Origin: Campylobacter jejuni subsp. jejuni 414
GTDB lineage: Bacteria > Campylobacterota > Campylobacteria > Campylobacterales > Campylobacteraceae
Direction of reading: 5' to 3'
Assembly (NCBI GenBank): GCA_000163995.1
Contig: CM000855.1
Location: 618,002-682,001, forward strand
Length of the DNA stretch: 64,000 bases
Part shown: positions 49,701 through 58,660 of the stretch, in pieces
Layout of the letters: each line of letters begins with the position of its first letter
Numbering within the stretch: the stretch's first letter is position 1
Notes under the pieces: model-generated
What the model was told of the DNA's origin: nothing
What the model saw: only the letters and a program-made list of their open reading frames with translations
Databases searched by the model: none
Program-made: the position numbers and the translations under genes

Positions 49701-50353
49701 ATCCTTTGGATCGATTTTATGAGCAAATTAATGCCATAGATTATGTTAAAAGTTTAGATTTTGAAAATTTAAAAAACAATGGAGAAATTTTAAGTATAGG
49801 TAAAATTGAGGATTTCAAATCCATGATGAGTAAAAATAATAAGCGTTATGGTAGGCTTGAAATTTTAGATTATTATTCTTCGTTTGATACTACTGTGTTT
49901 GAAAGCAATGTAGAAGAAATAGAAAATATCATTAAAGATGAAAATTTAAAAAATAATGCCTATGGTTTTGTATTGGGATTTAAAGCTGAAGGAGGGGAAA
50001 AACCTAGCTTTTTTTTAAAAGCAATTAAAGATTTACAAAGTCTTGAAGATGGTGAGGTTAAGGCTATAAAAAAATTTGGAGTAAAAAAAGATTTTAAAAA
50101 CAAAGAAGAAAATCAATTTACTGCAGAACCCAGGGAATTTGAAAAAAATATCATAGAGTTAGATTTGACACGATTAAATAGAGAATTAATCTATGAAATT
50201 CATGAAATTGCTAGAAATGCACACAATCCTAATGAAAAAAGCAACAAGAAACTTGTTTTAAAAGTTATCAGTACGGGATCTTGTTTGCTTTATCATACGG
50301 ATTTTGTTATTTCTGATAGTATAGTAGAAGAAATTTCCAATAAATACGCTTAA
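46751..50353 (+). CDS. dnaE: DNA polymerase III alpha subunit DnaE
   Basis: The replicative polymerase, 1200 residues. It has an N-terminal PHP domain (FTHLHLHTEYSLLDGANKLKEL), the catalytic palm acids in MPDIDVDFCQDRR, GPGRGSAAGSLVSYCL, NRNAGMHAAGVVIS, RRAMGKKDPEKM, GFNKSHSAAYALI and a C-terminal HhH and OB part (EILGIYVSGHPLD). Length and motifs fit DnaE1. The stop lies within a terminator hairpin. Confidence 0.98.
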   Translation: MSQFTHLHLHTEYSLLDGANKLKELALTLKEQGATSVAMTDHGNMFGAIDFYQTMKAQGLKPIIGIEAYLHNHDELDDKSSRQRFHLCLYAKNEIGYQNLMYLSSQSYIKGLYYYPRINKKLLEEYSEGLICSSACLQGEVNWHLNTYNERNVRFGAKGYEAAKEAALWYKKVFKDDFYFEIMRHGIGDQRMIDDDIIRLSKELNIKIIATNDTHYTFKDRAAAHEVFMCIAMGKKLNDPGRIRHSVHEFYVKSPEQMSELFADIPEAIENTQEIAQKCNLELNLGNPTPPNFKFTREYAKEYNIILPEETKEFSFDNDDIVFEELCKKGLEERLKFINESKHEEYKQRLEVEINIIKNMKFSGYMLIVHDFIKVAKDKGIPVGPGRGSAAGSLVSYCLRITDLDPIPYSLLFERFLNPERVSMPDIDVDFCQDRRAEVIDYVIDKYGADKVAQVITFGKLLAKGVIRDVARVCDMSIQDADELAKLVPEELKITLDAAYEKEPKIKEFIERHHKGFEVWEYAKALEGLNRNAGMHAAGVVISNESLWKKTPLFRQSKNDERHLVTQYSKDHLEDVDLIKFDFLGLKTLTVINNAIKLIKKRYNKDIIWETIDVNDSKVYKTIQSGNTLGIFQIESDGMQSLNARLKPERFEDIIAVLALYRPGPMESGMLDDFIDRKHGLKSIKYPFDSLEKVLEPTYGVIVYQEQVMQIVQIIGGFSLGGADVVRRAMGKKDPEKMKKLKIDFADGAEKQGYNRTEAEDLWELIVKFAGYGFNKSHSAAYALITFQTAYLKTYYPSEFMAALLTSEENNVDKIAVYIDEMKKMNIKLLPPSINKAIREFSALEQDGRDAIIYGLGAIKSVGIPAVENLLEARQNGEFKDINDFLGKIDPTKVNRRTLESLIKAGAFDEFGFTRKALFDNMENLSEVSRKMAEVRKNAASSLFGEEELTSGVQVNFIPKNEEFEVMEKLEYEKEILGIYVSGHPLDRFYEQINAIDYVKSLDFENLKNNGEILSIGKIEDFKSMMSKNNKRYGRLEILDYYSSFDTTVFESNVEEIENIIKDENLKNNAYGFVLGFKAEGGEKPSFFLKAIKDLQSLEDGEVKAIKKFGVKKDFKNKEENQFTAEPREFEKNIIELDLTRLNRELIYEIHEIARNAHNPNEKSNKKLVLKVISTGSCLLYHTDFVISDSIVEEISNKYA

Positions 50354-50377
50354 GTAAGACTTTGTTTCTTACTTAAG
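50349..50377. terminator. Terminator between dnaE and the YggS-like gene
   Basis: CTTAAGTAAG pairs with CTTACTTAAG (10 bp, 9-base loop), then ATTTTT on the plus strand. It includes the stop codons of both convergent genes. Confidence 0.8.
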
Positions 50378-51001
50378 ATTTTTAAATAAAATACTTCCAA
50401 GTCTCACTAAGTTAGATCCGCATTTTATGGCAATTTCAAAATCATTGCTCATTCCCATAGAGCAAATTTTAGCTCCATGTTTTTGAAGAATTTCATAAAT
50501 TTTAAAGGTAGTTTCAAAGCTTTTTATGATGTTTTCTTTATCTTGGCTGTGTGAGCCTATGCTCATTACACCACAAAGGTTTAAATTGGGACATTCTTCT
50601 TGTATTTGCAAGTATTCTTCTATAGCTTGATTTGGATCTAAGCCGCTCTTGCTATTTTCATTTGCACTATTGATTTCTAGTAAGGTGTTTAATTTATAAT
50701 CAAGTCTTTTATCCATGGCTTTAGCTATTTTTATTCCATTACAAGAGTGCCACAGTATAGGTTTTTGCTTGATTAAGAGATTAATTTTGTTGCTTTGTAG
50801 TGTTCCTATAAAATGCCATTTTATATTCAGTTTTTTTTCGTTAAGATTTTCTTTTTTTTGTGCTAGGGCTTGGACTTGATTTTCTCCAAATTCTACTACG
50901 CCTTGGTTGAAAAGCTTTTCAACCATACTTGCATCGACATATTTACTTGCTGCTATAAGACGAATATTTTTGGTTTTTTCTAAAATTTGTTCTAAAGTCA
51001 T
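50369..51001 (-). CDS. YggS/PLPBP family pyridoxal-phosphate homeostasis protein
   Basis: A 210-residue fold-type III PLP-binding protein. The lysine that holds PLP is in IRLIAASKYVD (about residue 20), then FGENQVQAL, WHFIGTLQSNK, the phosphate-binding SMGMSNDFEIAIKCGSNLVRLGSILF. It is conserved in nearly all bacteria and controls free PLP and amino-acid balance. It starts at ATG 51001, 36 bases after flaC. Confidence 0.94.
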   Translation of the reverse strand: MTLEQILEKTKNIRLIAASKYVDASMVEKLFNQGVVEFGENQVQALAQKKENLNEKKLNIKWHFIGTLQSNKINLLIKQKPILWHSCNGIKIAKAMDKRLDYKLNTLLEINSANENSKSGLDPNQAIEEYLQIQEECPNLNLCGVMSIGSHSQDKENIIKSFETTFKIYEILQKHGAKICSMGMSNDFEIAIKCGSNLVRLGSILFKNLK

Positions 51002-51037
51002 TCTAATACAGAAATAAGCCCTAAAATAGGGCTTATA

Positions 51038-51787
51038 TTATTGTAACAAATTGGCAATTTTGTTTTGAAGTTGTATGTTAGATTGCGCAGCAACAAAAGC
51101 AGTAGCATTTTCTTTTAGATAATTAGCATTAAAATCATTGACATTTTTTGCTATATCATTGTTAAGTAGATTATTTTCAGCTGCTTTTGAGTTAATGCTA
51201 TTTTGTACACTAGCATTAATATTTGATGTGATAGCATTGATGCCTGAACCTATTTCACTTCTTAAACTTCCAAGTTGATCCATAAAATTTGTGATACTAT
51301 CTTGATTATCTATACTTAATTCATCTGTTGCCAATGGATTTAAATTTGTAGTTTCGGTTCCATTACCTACTACAAAATTCATAGTTTGAAATACATTTTT
51401 TCCGTTATAAGTTGCATTATTAAAAGAGTCATTGATAGATTCTTGTATGCGTGTTGCTTCTGCTCTTAGCATTTCTTTTTGAGAATCATTAAGTGCAGCA
51501 TTGTTCATTTTTACTGAAAGTTGATTAAGTTTATCTGCACTTTGAGAAATATTAGTAAGGCTAGCATCTGCAATTTGTAAAACTCCTATAGCATCATAAG
51601 CATTTGCAACACCTTGATCTATAGTGCTTGATTGAGATCTTAAAGAATCAGCAATAGCTAAATTAGCACTATCAACTCCACTTATTGCACGAACAGCTGC
51701 AATATTTTCTAAAGCTTTATCACTAGCCTTTTGCGCATTGTTTAAATAATAATTTTGTTGCATCATAGTTGCATCAGAGATCATCAT
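51038..51787 (-). CDS. flaC: Secreted flagellin-like protein FlaC
   Basis: A 249-residue protein with flagellin D0/D1 termini (NNAQKASDKALENIAAVRAISG; C-terminal IQLQNKIANLLQ) but no variable D2/D3 region, so it is too short to form the main filament. FlaC of C. jejuni is exported by the flagellar type III apparatus and affects host cells. The name rests on my recollection of that protein. A ribosome site AAAGGAG precedes ATG 51787. I see no clear sigma-28 element in the 36 bases upstream. Confidence 0.93.
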   Translation of the reverse strand: MMISDATMMQQNYYLNNAQKASDKALENIAAVRAISGVDSANLAIADSLRSQSSTIDQGVANAYDAIGVLQIADASLTNISQSADKLNQLSVKMNNAALNDSQKEMLRAEATRIQESINDSFNNATYNGKNVFQTMNFVVGNGTETTNLNPLATDELSIDNQDSITNFMDQLGSLRSEIGSGINAITSNINASVQNSINSKAAENNLLNNDIAKNVNDFNANYLKENATAFVAAQSNIQLQNKIANLLQ

Positions 51788-51823
51788 GGCCTACTCCTTT
51801 AGTTGGATTTGTTAGACATTTTA

Positions 51824-52294
51824 TCATTTTTTTACTATTTTAAAGCTTAAAAAATATAAAAAAACTTGCATTATCAAGATGATTTTAATCACCACTTCAC
51901 TTGCATTATGCATGCTGACAAATTCTTGAGTTTTTGTAGCATTTTCTCCTAGGTTTTGGAGTTTAATTATATTATCAGTAAAATAAAAAACAAATATTAA
52001 ACTTAGAATCAAAATAAGCAAACTTAGCATGAGCTTTGAAATTTTTGTTTGAAATTTAATTTTATCTTTCATAAGAGAGTAAATTTCATATAAAAAATTA
52101 ATCACTGAAACAAAAATGAGTAAATAACCCATTTTAATAAAAATTTGTGTCATCATTAAGCCACTTTGAAAATGACTTAAAACACCTTCTCCTATAAGAT
52201 TTTGAGGAAAAAAAATTGTCGGTGCGACAACTATGCCTAGTATAAGCTCTACTCCTATAATGGAGGCAAGTAAAAATAAATTAATAGCTTTCAA
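51824..52294 (-). CDS. Small integral membrane protein, DUF4149-like
   Basis: A 156-residue protein with four predicted membrane helices (about residues 4-26, 51-68, 86-106 and 132-152) and short loops. The N-terminal half with VVAPTIFF and a following amphipathic stretch recalls DUF4149/TMEM205-like proteins. Function is unknown. It sits between prmC (19 bases) and flaC (36 bases) on the same strand. Confidence 0.8.
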   Translation of the reverse strand: MKAINLFLLASIIGVELILGIVVAPTIFFPQNLIGEGVLSHFQSGLMMTQIFIKMGYLLIFVSVINFLYEIYSLMKDKIKFQTKISKLMLSLLILILSLIFVFYFTDNIIKLQNLGENATKTQEFVSMHNASEVVIKIILIMQVFLYFLSFKIVKK

Positions 52295-52313
52295 AAGTTT
52301 CTCCTTTTATTTT

Positions 52314-53123
52314 TTAATCATAACGTATATTTGTAAATTTAGCTATAAAAGCACGATTATAACCTTGTTCATCTTTGAAAAAATCAGCGGTAAAATTATT
52401 TTGATGTAAAATTTTTTCTAAAACCTCTTTTTGATCATAACCGAATTCACAAGCTAAAAATTTAACTTTTTTATCAATAGAAAAATGTATGATTTCTTCC
52501 AAAATTTCATATCCTTTTTCTCCGCCAAATAAAGCTTCTTTGGGTTCTCTTTGTACCCAAATGTCTATAGGGTATGAATTTTTAATATAGGGTGGATTTG
52601 AAAAAATAAAATCATAATTTTCTTCAATTTGTTTAAAGTTGCAAAGTTTAAAGTTAATTAAGTGATCAACTTTGTGTAATTTGGCATTTTCTAAGGCTAA
52701 TTCCAAGGCTTTAGGATTGATATCACAGGCTGTGATTTTTAGTCCAAGTTCTTTGGCTAAAACAATGCTTAAAATTCCACTTCCAAATCCTATTTCTAAA
52801 ATCTTATTAAAAGTATTTTTTTTGCACAAATTTAAAATTTGAAAAAGTAAAATTTCACTATCATAACGAGGGATTAGTACACCTTTTTTTATCTTAAATT
52901 TTAAACCCCAAAAATCCACTTTTTCAAATATATATTCAAAAGGCTCCCCGGATTTAAAACGCTTTATAAGTTGAAAATAAGACTCGTGATCTATTTTTAT
53001 ATCTTGGTTTAAAAACAGCCAAGCTTTGTCTTTTTGTAGATATTCACAGAGTATAAACGCTGCTTCATTTTCATAACATTTTAAGCTAGATTTAGCTTTT
53101 GTAAGGGCGTTTTTTATAGTCAA
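52314..53123 (-). CDS. prmC: Release-factor glutamine methyltransferase PrmC (HemK)
   Basis: PrmC methylates the GGQ glutamine of peptide release factors. The 269-residue protein has the PrmC N-terminal helical domain, LIPRYDSEIL, motif I ILEIGFGSGILSIVLA, and the catalytic FSNPPYIKNSYP near residue 180. It starts at TTG 53123 overlapping the stop of the protease gene (TTGA). Confidence 0.94.
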   Translation of the reverse strand: MTIKNALTKAKSSLKCYENEAAFILCEYLQKDKAWLFLNQDIKIDHESYFQLIKRFKSGEPFEYIFEKVDFWGLKFKIKKGVLIPRYDSEILLFQILNLCKKNTFNKILEIGFGSGILSIVLAKELGLKITACDINPKALELALENAKLHKVDHLINFKLCNFKQIEENYDFIFSNPPYIKNSYPIDIWVQREPKEALFGGEKGYEILEEIIHFSIDKKVKFLACEFGYDQKEVLEKILHQNNFTADFFKDEQGYNRAFIAKFTNIRYD

Positions 53124-54306
53124 GAAAGAGCCTTGATTCTATCACTAATGCTTGGATGACTAAGATAAAAAAAGTATATATTTTACTTGTTTTAATAAAG
53201 GCTTTATTTTCTCTTGCTAGAGCTATTAGTGCATTTTTCATATCTTCCTTGCTTGTAATTTTAGCTCCGTGTTGATCGGCTGCAAACTCATTTTTTCTAC
53301 TTAAAGCATTAAGTACAGGAGAGATTAAAAAGCTAAAAATATTTGCAAAGATAAATAAAAGAGCAAATACACTACCATTTACTCCTTCTAAATGACTTTC
53401 TAGGTAAACAAATTCAGGTAAATTTGCAAAAACGAAAAAAAGTAAAAACATGGTTATAGCACTATTAAATAAAGCTTTGATAATATCTTTATGAACAAAA
53501 TGTCCAAGCTCATGTCCTAAAACAGCTAAGAGTTCTTTTTCGTTTAAAGCTTTTAATAATGTATCAAAAAGTACAACTCTTTTGCTTTTAAAAAGTCCAC
53601 CAAAATAAGCATTTAAACGTTTATCTCTTTTGCTTGCATCAATAACATAAACTCCATTTGCATTAAACCCGCATTGTTTCATTAGAGAGCTGATTTTTTT
53701 TAGTAAATTTTCATCGTCTAATTTTTCCATTTTATTAAAAATAGGTGCGATCAAAGTAGGGTAGATGAGATTTACGATCACTACTATACAAAAAGCAAAA
53801 ATAAAGGCTACAATCCACCAAAAAGCTCCAAAAAAATCATAACAAAAAAGCAAAGCATAAAGGATGAAAAATCCAAATACTAAAGTTAAGACAAGACTTT
53901 TTACAGTGTCTTTGATAAAAAGCTTTACAGTTATATTTGAAAAACCATGAGCTTTATCTTTAACAAAACTTTCGTAAATATTTAGAGGCAAGTTTAAAAT
54001 ACTTGTGATTATTAGAAAAGATAATAAAAATAAAGTATTTTCAAAACGAGTGTTGTTTAAAATAAGTAATTCTTTTAGATATAAAAATCCAAAGCCTACC
54101 CATGCGATATTAATGATTAAATTATAAAAATTTGAAAACAGTTTAAATTTTTCATTTTCTATAGCAATATCTGCTGCATTTTGATAGTCTTCTTCGCTTA
54201 AAATTTGGGCTTGTTTGTCTTTTTCTTTTTCTAAAAAACGAATTTGAGCATAAGAAATCCAAGACAAAAGTGCTGTGTAAAGACATAAAATTGCAATTAG
54301 AGTCAT
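53120..54306 (-). CDS. Ste24/HtpX-type M48 zinc metalloprotease (split by -1 indel)
   Basis: A membrane M48 peptidase with the zinc motif VLGHELGHFVHKD and the third ligand in KNEFAADQHGA. I start at ATG 54306 (MTLIAILCLYTALL) after AAGGAA. Near the 3' end an A7 run (53167-53173) must be A8 to read YTFFYLSHPSISDRIKALS, the typical YxxHPxxxxRI tail of Ste24 proteases. As sequenced it runs on into the prmC region. Corrected length is 395 residues. It degrades or processes membrane proteins. Confidence 0.9.
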
Positions 54307-54431
54307 TTGATTTTCCTTGATTAATTTTTCAAATTCTAGCCTAAAATGATGAAATAAAGTTAATAATCTAAAATCCAAAATAATATTTTTTTTAACTAAG
54401 TTGATGTATATTTAGAAAAAAGGATTAAAAA

Positions 54432-54617
54432 ATGTTTTTTAAAAAAAAGATTTTGCAAAAACAAAAAGAAAAGCCTAAAATTTCAACCAATGATGCGATT
54501 TTAGATGATAGGCTTTATGAGTTTAAAAATAAAGTACAAAAAATAAGCAAGGATGAAGTTTCAGTAAGTCTACTTGCTAGACAACTAAGCAGACTTATTA
54601 AGGCTAATAAATTTTAA
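54432..54617 (+). CDS. Small hypothetical protein
   Basis: A 61-residue, lysine-rich protein with a good ribosome site (AAAGGA) and one helical C-terminal half (SVSLLARQLSRLIKAN). Its stop overlaps the convergent mog gene by 4 bases. Basic termini and size suggest a small regulatory or RNA/protein-binding role, but I recognise no family. Confidence 0.7.
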   Translation: MFFKKKILQKQKEKPKISTNDAILDDRLYEFKNKVQKISKDEVSVSLLARQLSRLIKANKF

Positions 54618-55156
54618 TTTTGACATTTTTTCTTAGGGCGAAAAACTTTAATAACTTCATCATTCGCTTCTATATAAGCACCTTTTATTAAATCAATGCA
54701 ATAAGGTATGGCCGGAAATACTGGCTCTAGACATTCTTTTATAGCTTTAGGATTACCTGGTAAATTAATGATGAAAGATTTATTGCGAATTCCTGCACTT
54801 TGTCTTGAAAGTATGGCTGTTGGGACATATTTTAAGCTTTCTAAACGCATGAGTTCTCCAAAACCTGGCATTATTTTATCACACACTGCTTCTGTAGCTT
54901 CTGGGGTTACATCACGAAGTGCTGGACCTGTGCCCCCACTTGTAACAATCAAATCGCATTTTTTTTCATCTGCTAGATAAAGCAATTTTTTAATGATTAA
55001 ATCATAATCATCAGGGATTAATTCTTTATGATAAATGATTTCATTTTTTATATATAAGTTTAGTATTTTTTCAATTTCAGCAGTAGCCTTATCTTCATAT
55101 ATACCACTACTTGCTCTATCGCTTAGGGTTAAAATTCCTATTTTGATTGTATCCAT
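54614..55156 (-). CDS. mog: Molybdopterin adenylyltransferase Mog
   Basis: Mog adenylylates molybdopterin before molybdenum insertion. The 180-residue protein has IGILTLSDRASSGIYEDK, VTSGGTGPALRDVTPEAT and INLPGNPKAIKECLEPVFP, the MoaB/Mog signatures with the extended C-terminus of Mog. Molybdoenzymes such as formate dehydrogenase, itself a selenoprotein in Campylobacter, use this cofactor. Confidence 0.94.
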   Translation of the reverse strand: MDTIKIGILTLSDRASSGIYEDKATAEIEKILNLYIKNEIIYHKELIPDDYDLIIKKLLYLADEKKCDLIVTSGGTGPALRDVTPEATEAVCDKIMPGFGELMRLESLKYVPTAILSRQSAGIRNKSFIINLPGNPKAIKECLEPVFPAIPYCIDLIKGAYIEANDEVIKVFRPKKKCQN

Positions 55157-55175
55157 TATTTCTCCTTAAATATTA

Positions 55176-56159
55176 TTATAGCCAACCTTTTTTCTTAAAA
55201 ACAACTAAAGGTAAAATGATAGAAACTACCATCACGCAAAGTACTATAGGATAAGCATAATGAAGTTTAAGCTCGGGCATAAAATTAAAATTCATACCAT
55301 AAATTGTTCCTATTAGAGTAGGTGGCATCATGGCAACGGTTGCAACGGTAAAAATTTTGATAATTTTATTTTGCTCTATATTAATTTGACTGGCTAAAAT
55401 GGTTTGGATATTATCTAAGATGTTAAGTTGTGAAACGCTAAATTCAACTAAAGAATTTAGGTCTTTTAAAACTATAGTTAAGTTTTGTTTTATATCTTTA
55501 TCGATTTTATCGCTTTTTAGTAAAGAAGTCATAGCGCGACGCTTATCAAATAAAGAATCCCTTATTCGCATATTAAGTTCTTGTAAACTTGAAATATCTT
55601 TTAGCATTTTATCATAGCTGTATTCATCTTTTTTTTCTAAAACACTTGCTCTTAAATGTCTTGCTTCTTTATCTATCCATTCAAGTAAATCCGCATCTTT
55701 TTCAACACGCACTTCAAACATTTTATTAATAATATCAAAACCATCTTCAAAATTCTTTGGACTAGCTAGAATTCTTGCTTGGATTTCTTCAAAAGTACTA
55801 AATTCATTGTATCTTATGGTAAATAAGATATTTTTAGCTGTAGCAAAAGTAACAATTTCCGTGCGAAGTTTAATGAAATTTTTATCCTCTTCATCACTTT
55901 TAAGCTCTCTTACTAAAAAGTGAGCATTGATGGTTATTGTTGTATTATCTTCCCAATATTTTGCACTCAGTTCTATTTCTTCTCTTTCTTCTTTTGTCGG
56001 AAACTCGAGATTAAATTCGCTTGATATAAAAGCAATTTCTTCCGCACTTGGATGAAGTAAATCAATCCATAAAATATTTTGTAGTAGTTCTTGGCTATCG
56101 AGATTAAAATTGATTCTTTGTACTAAAGCATTTTGAGTTTTGATGTAAATATAAAGCAT
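55176..56159 (-). CDS. corA: CorA-type magnesium/cobalt transporter
   Basis: A 327-residue protein with a large soluble N-terminal domain and two C-terminal membrane helices. The signature is [17 protein letters not shown] (YGMNF with the following MPEL loop). CorA forms a pentameric Mg2+ channel. It starts at ATG 56159 and is divergent from the PhosR-regulated operon across 118 bases. Confidence 0.95.
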   Translation of the reverse strand: MLYIYIKTQNALVQRINFNLDSQELLQNILWIDLLHPSAEEIAFISSEFNLEFPTKEEREEIELSAKYWEDNTTITINAHFLVRELKSDEEDKNFIKLRTEIVTFATAKNILFTIRYNEFSTFEEIQARILASPKNFEDGFDIINKMFEVRVEKDADLLEWIDKEARHLRASVLEKKDEYSYDKMLKDISSLQELNMRIRDSLFDKRRAMTSLLKSDKIDKDIKQNLTIVLKDLNSLVEFSVSQLNILDNIQTILASQINIEQNKIIKIFTVATVAMMPPTLIGTIYGMNFNFMPELKLHYAYPIVLCVMVVSIILPLVVFKKKGWL

Positions 56160-56216
56160 GATTACTCCTTGTTTCTGACTTTAAAATTATAACCTTGTTT
56201 GCTTAAAAATTAACTT

Positions 56217-56232
56217 GTTTCTAAAATGTTTC
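56217..56232 (+). promoter_or_regulatory. PhosR (pho) box upstream of the phosphate-scavenging operon
   Basis: GTTTCTAAAATGTTTC: two GTTTC half-sites 11 bases apart (start to start), an exact match to the C. jejuni PhosR box GTTTCNAAAANGTTTC as I recall it. It lies 45 bases before the ATG of the first operon gene, where a response regulator would replace a -35 element. Confidence 0.85.
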
Positions 56233-56277
56233 CAAAACTTATTAAATTTCCAAAAATATTTTTTAATAAGGAAAAAA

Positions 56278-57324
56278 ATGAGTAAAAAATTTTTCTTAAG
56301 TTTAAGTCTTGTTATTTTATTGTTTTCAAATTTACAAGCTATTGATGAGAATTTGATCAAAGCTGCACAAGCAGAAGGTAGGGTAAATTCTTTGGGTATG
56401 CCTGATACTTGGGCAAACTGGAAAGATACTTGGGCAGATCTTAAAAATCTTTACGGTATAGAACATAGTGATACAGACATGAGTTCAGCTCAAGAAATTG
56501 CTAAGTTTAAAGCCGAAAAGAAAAACGCAAGTGGCGACATAGGTGATGTAGGAGCTTCTTTTGGGGATATAGCAGTTAAACAAGGAGTAGCTCAACCTTT
56601 TAAAACAAGCTATTGGGATCAAATTCCAACTTGGGCTAAAGATAAAGATGGAAATTGGCTTTTAGCTTATACAGGAACTATAGCTTTTATAGTCAATAAA
56701 GCTGTGGTAAAAGATGTACCCAAAACTTGGCAGGATTTACTTAAGGGAAATTATAAGGTTACCGTGGGTGATACAAGTGTGGCAGCTCAAGCTGTGAGTG
56801 CGGTTTTGGCAGCTAATTATGCTTTAGGCGGAGATGAAAAAGATCTAAGTCCTGCTTTAGCTTTTTTTAATACTTTAGCCAAGCAAGGAAGGCTTGTAAA
56901 TAATGATGTAAGCATAGCCAATCTTGAAAAAGGTGAAGTTGAAGTGGGCTTGGTTTGGGATTTTAATGGTTTAGGTTATAAAGATAAAGTAGGAAAAGAT
57001 CGTTATGAAGTTTTAATCCCTGCCGATGGTAGTGTTATTTCAGGTTATGCGACTATTATCAATAAATACGCAAAACATCCAAATAGTGCTAAATTAGCTC
57101 GTGAATTTATACTTTCTGATAAAGGACAAATCAATCTAGCTAAAGGTTATGCAAGACCAATAAGAATTGATTATATCATCTTGCCAGATGATATAAAAGC
57201 TAAGCTTTTACCAAGTGAGCAATACAAAAATGCAAGAGTAATTAAAGATCAAAAAGCCTGGGAAAAAAGCGCTAAAAAATTACCACAACTTTGGCAAGAA
57301 AAAGTTATAGTAGATATGAAATAA
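56278..57324 (+). CDS. ABC transporter periplasmic solute-binding protein
   Basis: I start at ATG 56278 (MSKKFFLSLSLVILLFSNLQA signal peptide) after AAGGAAA; the longer frame from 56215 would run through the PhosR box. The 348-residue cluster D/PotD-like binding protein has DIGDVGASFGD, AYTGTIAFIVNK, PKTWQDLLKGNYKVTVGD and GYATIINKYAKHPNSA. Ligand unknown: similar proteins bind iron, polyamines or 2-aminoethylphosphonate. The PhosR box and the hydrolase neighbours point to an organophosphate. Confidence 0.9.
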   Translation: MSKKFFLSLSLVILLFSNLQAIDENLIKAAQAEGRVNSLGMPDTWANWKDTWADLKNLYGIEHSDTDMSSAQEIAKFKAEKKNASGDIGDVGASFGDIAVKQGVAQPFKTSYWDQIPTWAKDKDGNWLLAYTGTIAFIVNKAVVKDVPKTWQDLLKGNYKVTVGDTSVAAQAVSAVLAANYALGGDEKDLSPALAFFNTLAKQGRLVNNDVSIANLEKGEVEVGLVWDFNGLGYKDKVGKDRYEVLIPADGSVISGYATIINKYAKHPNSAKLAREFILSDKGQINLAKGYARPIRIDYIILPDDIKAKLLPSEQYKNARVIKDQKAWEKSAKKLPQLWQEKVIVDMK

Positions 57325-57334
57325 AGGATTGTGA

Positions 57335-58660
57335 ATGAAAAAAGTTATTTTAATAAGTACTATGCTTTGTAATGTTTTATTTGGAGTTCAAGAATATCAA
57401 GCAAATTTAGCAGGGCATATTATCATAGATTCAAAAAGTATAGTGATGCCCCCTAAGGATGCTCCTGATTTTTTCAAAACTTATGGGAAATTTGCAAATT
57501 TGACTAGAGAAGAAAAAATCGCTGCTTTTAAATCTAAAGGCAATAGAGAAACAGATTTTTATTTGCCTTTTAAAAATCAACCTATACAAGGACATAGCGG
57601 GATAAAATATATTCCAAAAAAAGATGTTTTTTGGGTGATTGCAGATAATGGTTTAGGCAAAAAGCATAACTCTTATGATGCCATGCTTTATGCCCATGAG
57701 TTTCAATTTGATTTTAAAAACTCAAAATATCAACTTTTAAAAACGGTCTTTTTTAAAGATAGTGATAAAAAATATCCTTATCCTATAACCACTGAAACAA
57801 CCAAAGAAAGGTATTTAAGCGGGGCTGATTTTGATACTGAGAGCATACAAATTATCAATGATGAAATTTACATAGGCGATGAATTTGGTCCTTATTTACT
57901 TCACTTTGATAAAAATGGGAATCTAAAAGAAGTTTTTGATGTGTATATGGAAGGTAAAAAACTCATTTCCCCTGATAATCCAAGCCTAAAACTTGACAAT
58001 AAGCCAGATGGAAAAAATCCAGAATTTAACGTCAAACGCTCTAAAGGTTTTGAAGCTATGGCAAGCTCTAAAGATGGTTCTAAACTTTATCTACTTTTAG
58101 AGGCAAGCATTTATGATAACAACACTTATGAAAACCAAAAAGGCAAAGAATACTCAAGAATCATAGAATTTGATGTAAAAAATAAAAAATTCACCGGCAA
58201 AACTTATAAATATTTCTTAGAAGATAAAAACCATTCTGTAGGCGATTTTAATATGATAGATGATAAATACGGAATCATCATAGAAAGAGATCAAAAAGAA
58301 GGCACCAAAGATAAAGCCTGTAAAGAAAATGAAGATACTAAGCATTGCTTTAACAACATCGCTGAATTTAAAAGAATCTATAAGGTTAAACTAGATGATG
58401 AGACTTATGAAGCTCAAAAAATTTCCTATATAGATCTTTTAAATATCAAAGATAAAAATAAAATTTCCAAAAAGCCTTTGGTTAATGATAAATTTGTTTT
58501 TCCTTTTGAAACTATAGAGGGTGTGGATATAGTAGATGATTCTCATATAATAATAGAAAATGATAATAACTTCCCCTATTCTTCAAGTAGAGATCCTAAT
58601 AAAACCGATGATAATGAATTTATTTTACTTGAAGTAAAAGATTTTTTAAGGAGTAAATGA
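57335..58660 (+). CDS. Exported phytase-like esterase domain protein
   Basis: A 441-residue protein with a signal peptide (MKKVILISTMLCNVLFG) and a beta-propeller of the 'esterase-like activity of phytase' family: GHSGIKYIPKKDVFWVIADNG, DFDTESIQIINDEIYIGDEFGPYL, FEAMASSKDG and ETIEGVDIVDDSHIIIENDNN. It follows the binding protein gene after 10 bases and would release phosphate or a phosphoester outside the inner membrane. Catalysis is inferred from family and context. Confidence 0.85.
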   Translation: MKKVILISTMLCNVLFGVQEYQANLAGHIIIDSKSIVMPPKDAPDFFKTYGKFANLTREEKIAAFKSKGNRETDFYLPFKNQPIQGHSGIKYIPKKDVFWVIADNGLGKKHNSYDAMLYAHEFQFDFKNSKYQLLKTVFFKDSDKKYPYPITTETTKERYLSGADFDTESIQIINDEIYIGDEFGPYLLHFDKNGNLKEVFDVYMEGKKLISPDNPSLKLDNKPDGKNPEFNVKRSKGFEAMASSKDGSKLYLLLEASIYDNNTYENQKGKEYSRIIEFDVKNKKFTGKTYKYFLEDKNHSVGDFNMIDDKYGIIIERDQKEGTKDKACKENEDTKHCFNNIAEFKRIYKVKLDDETYEAQKISYIDLLNIKDKNKISKKPLVNDKFVFPFETIEGVDIVDDSHIIIENDNNFPYSSSRDPNKTDDNEFILLEVKDFLRSK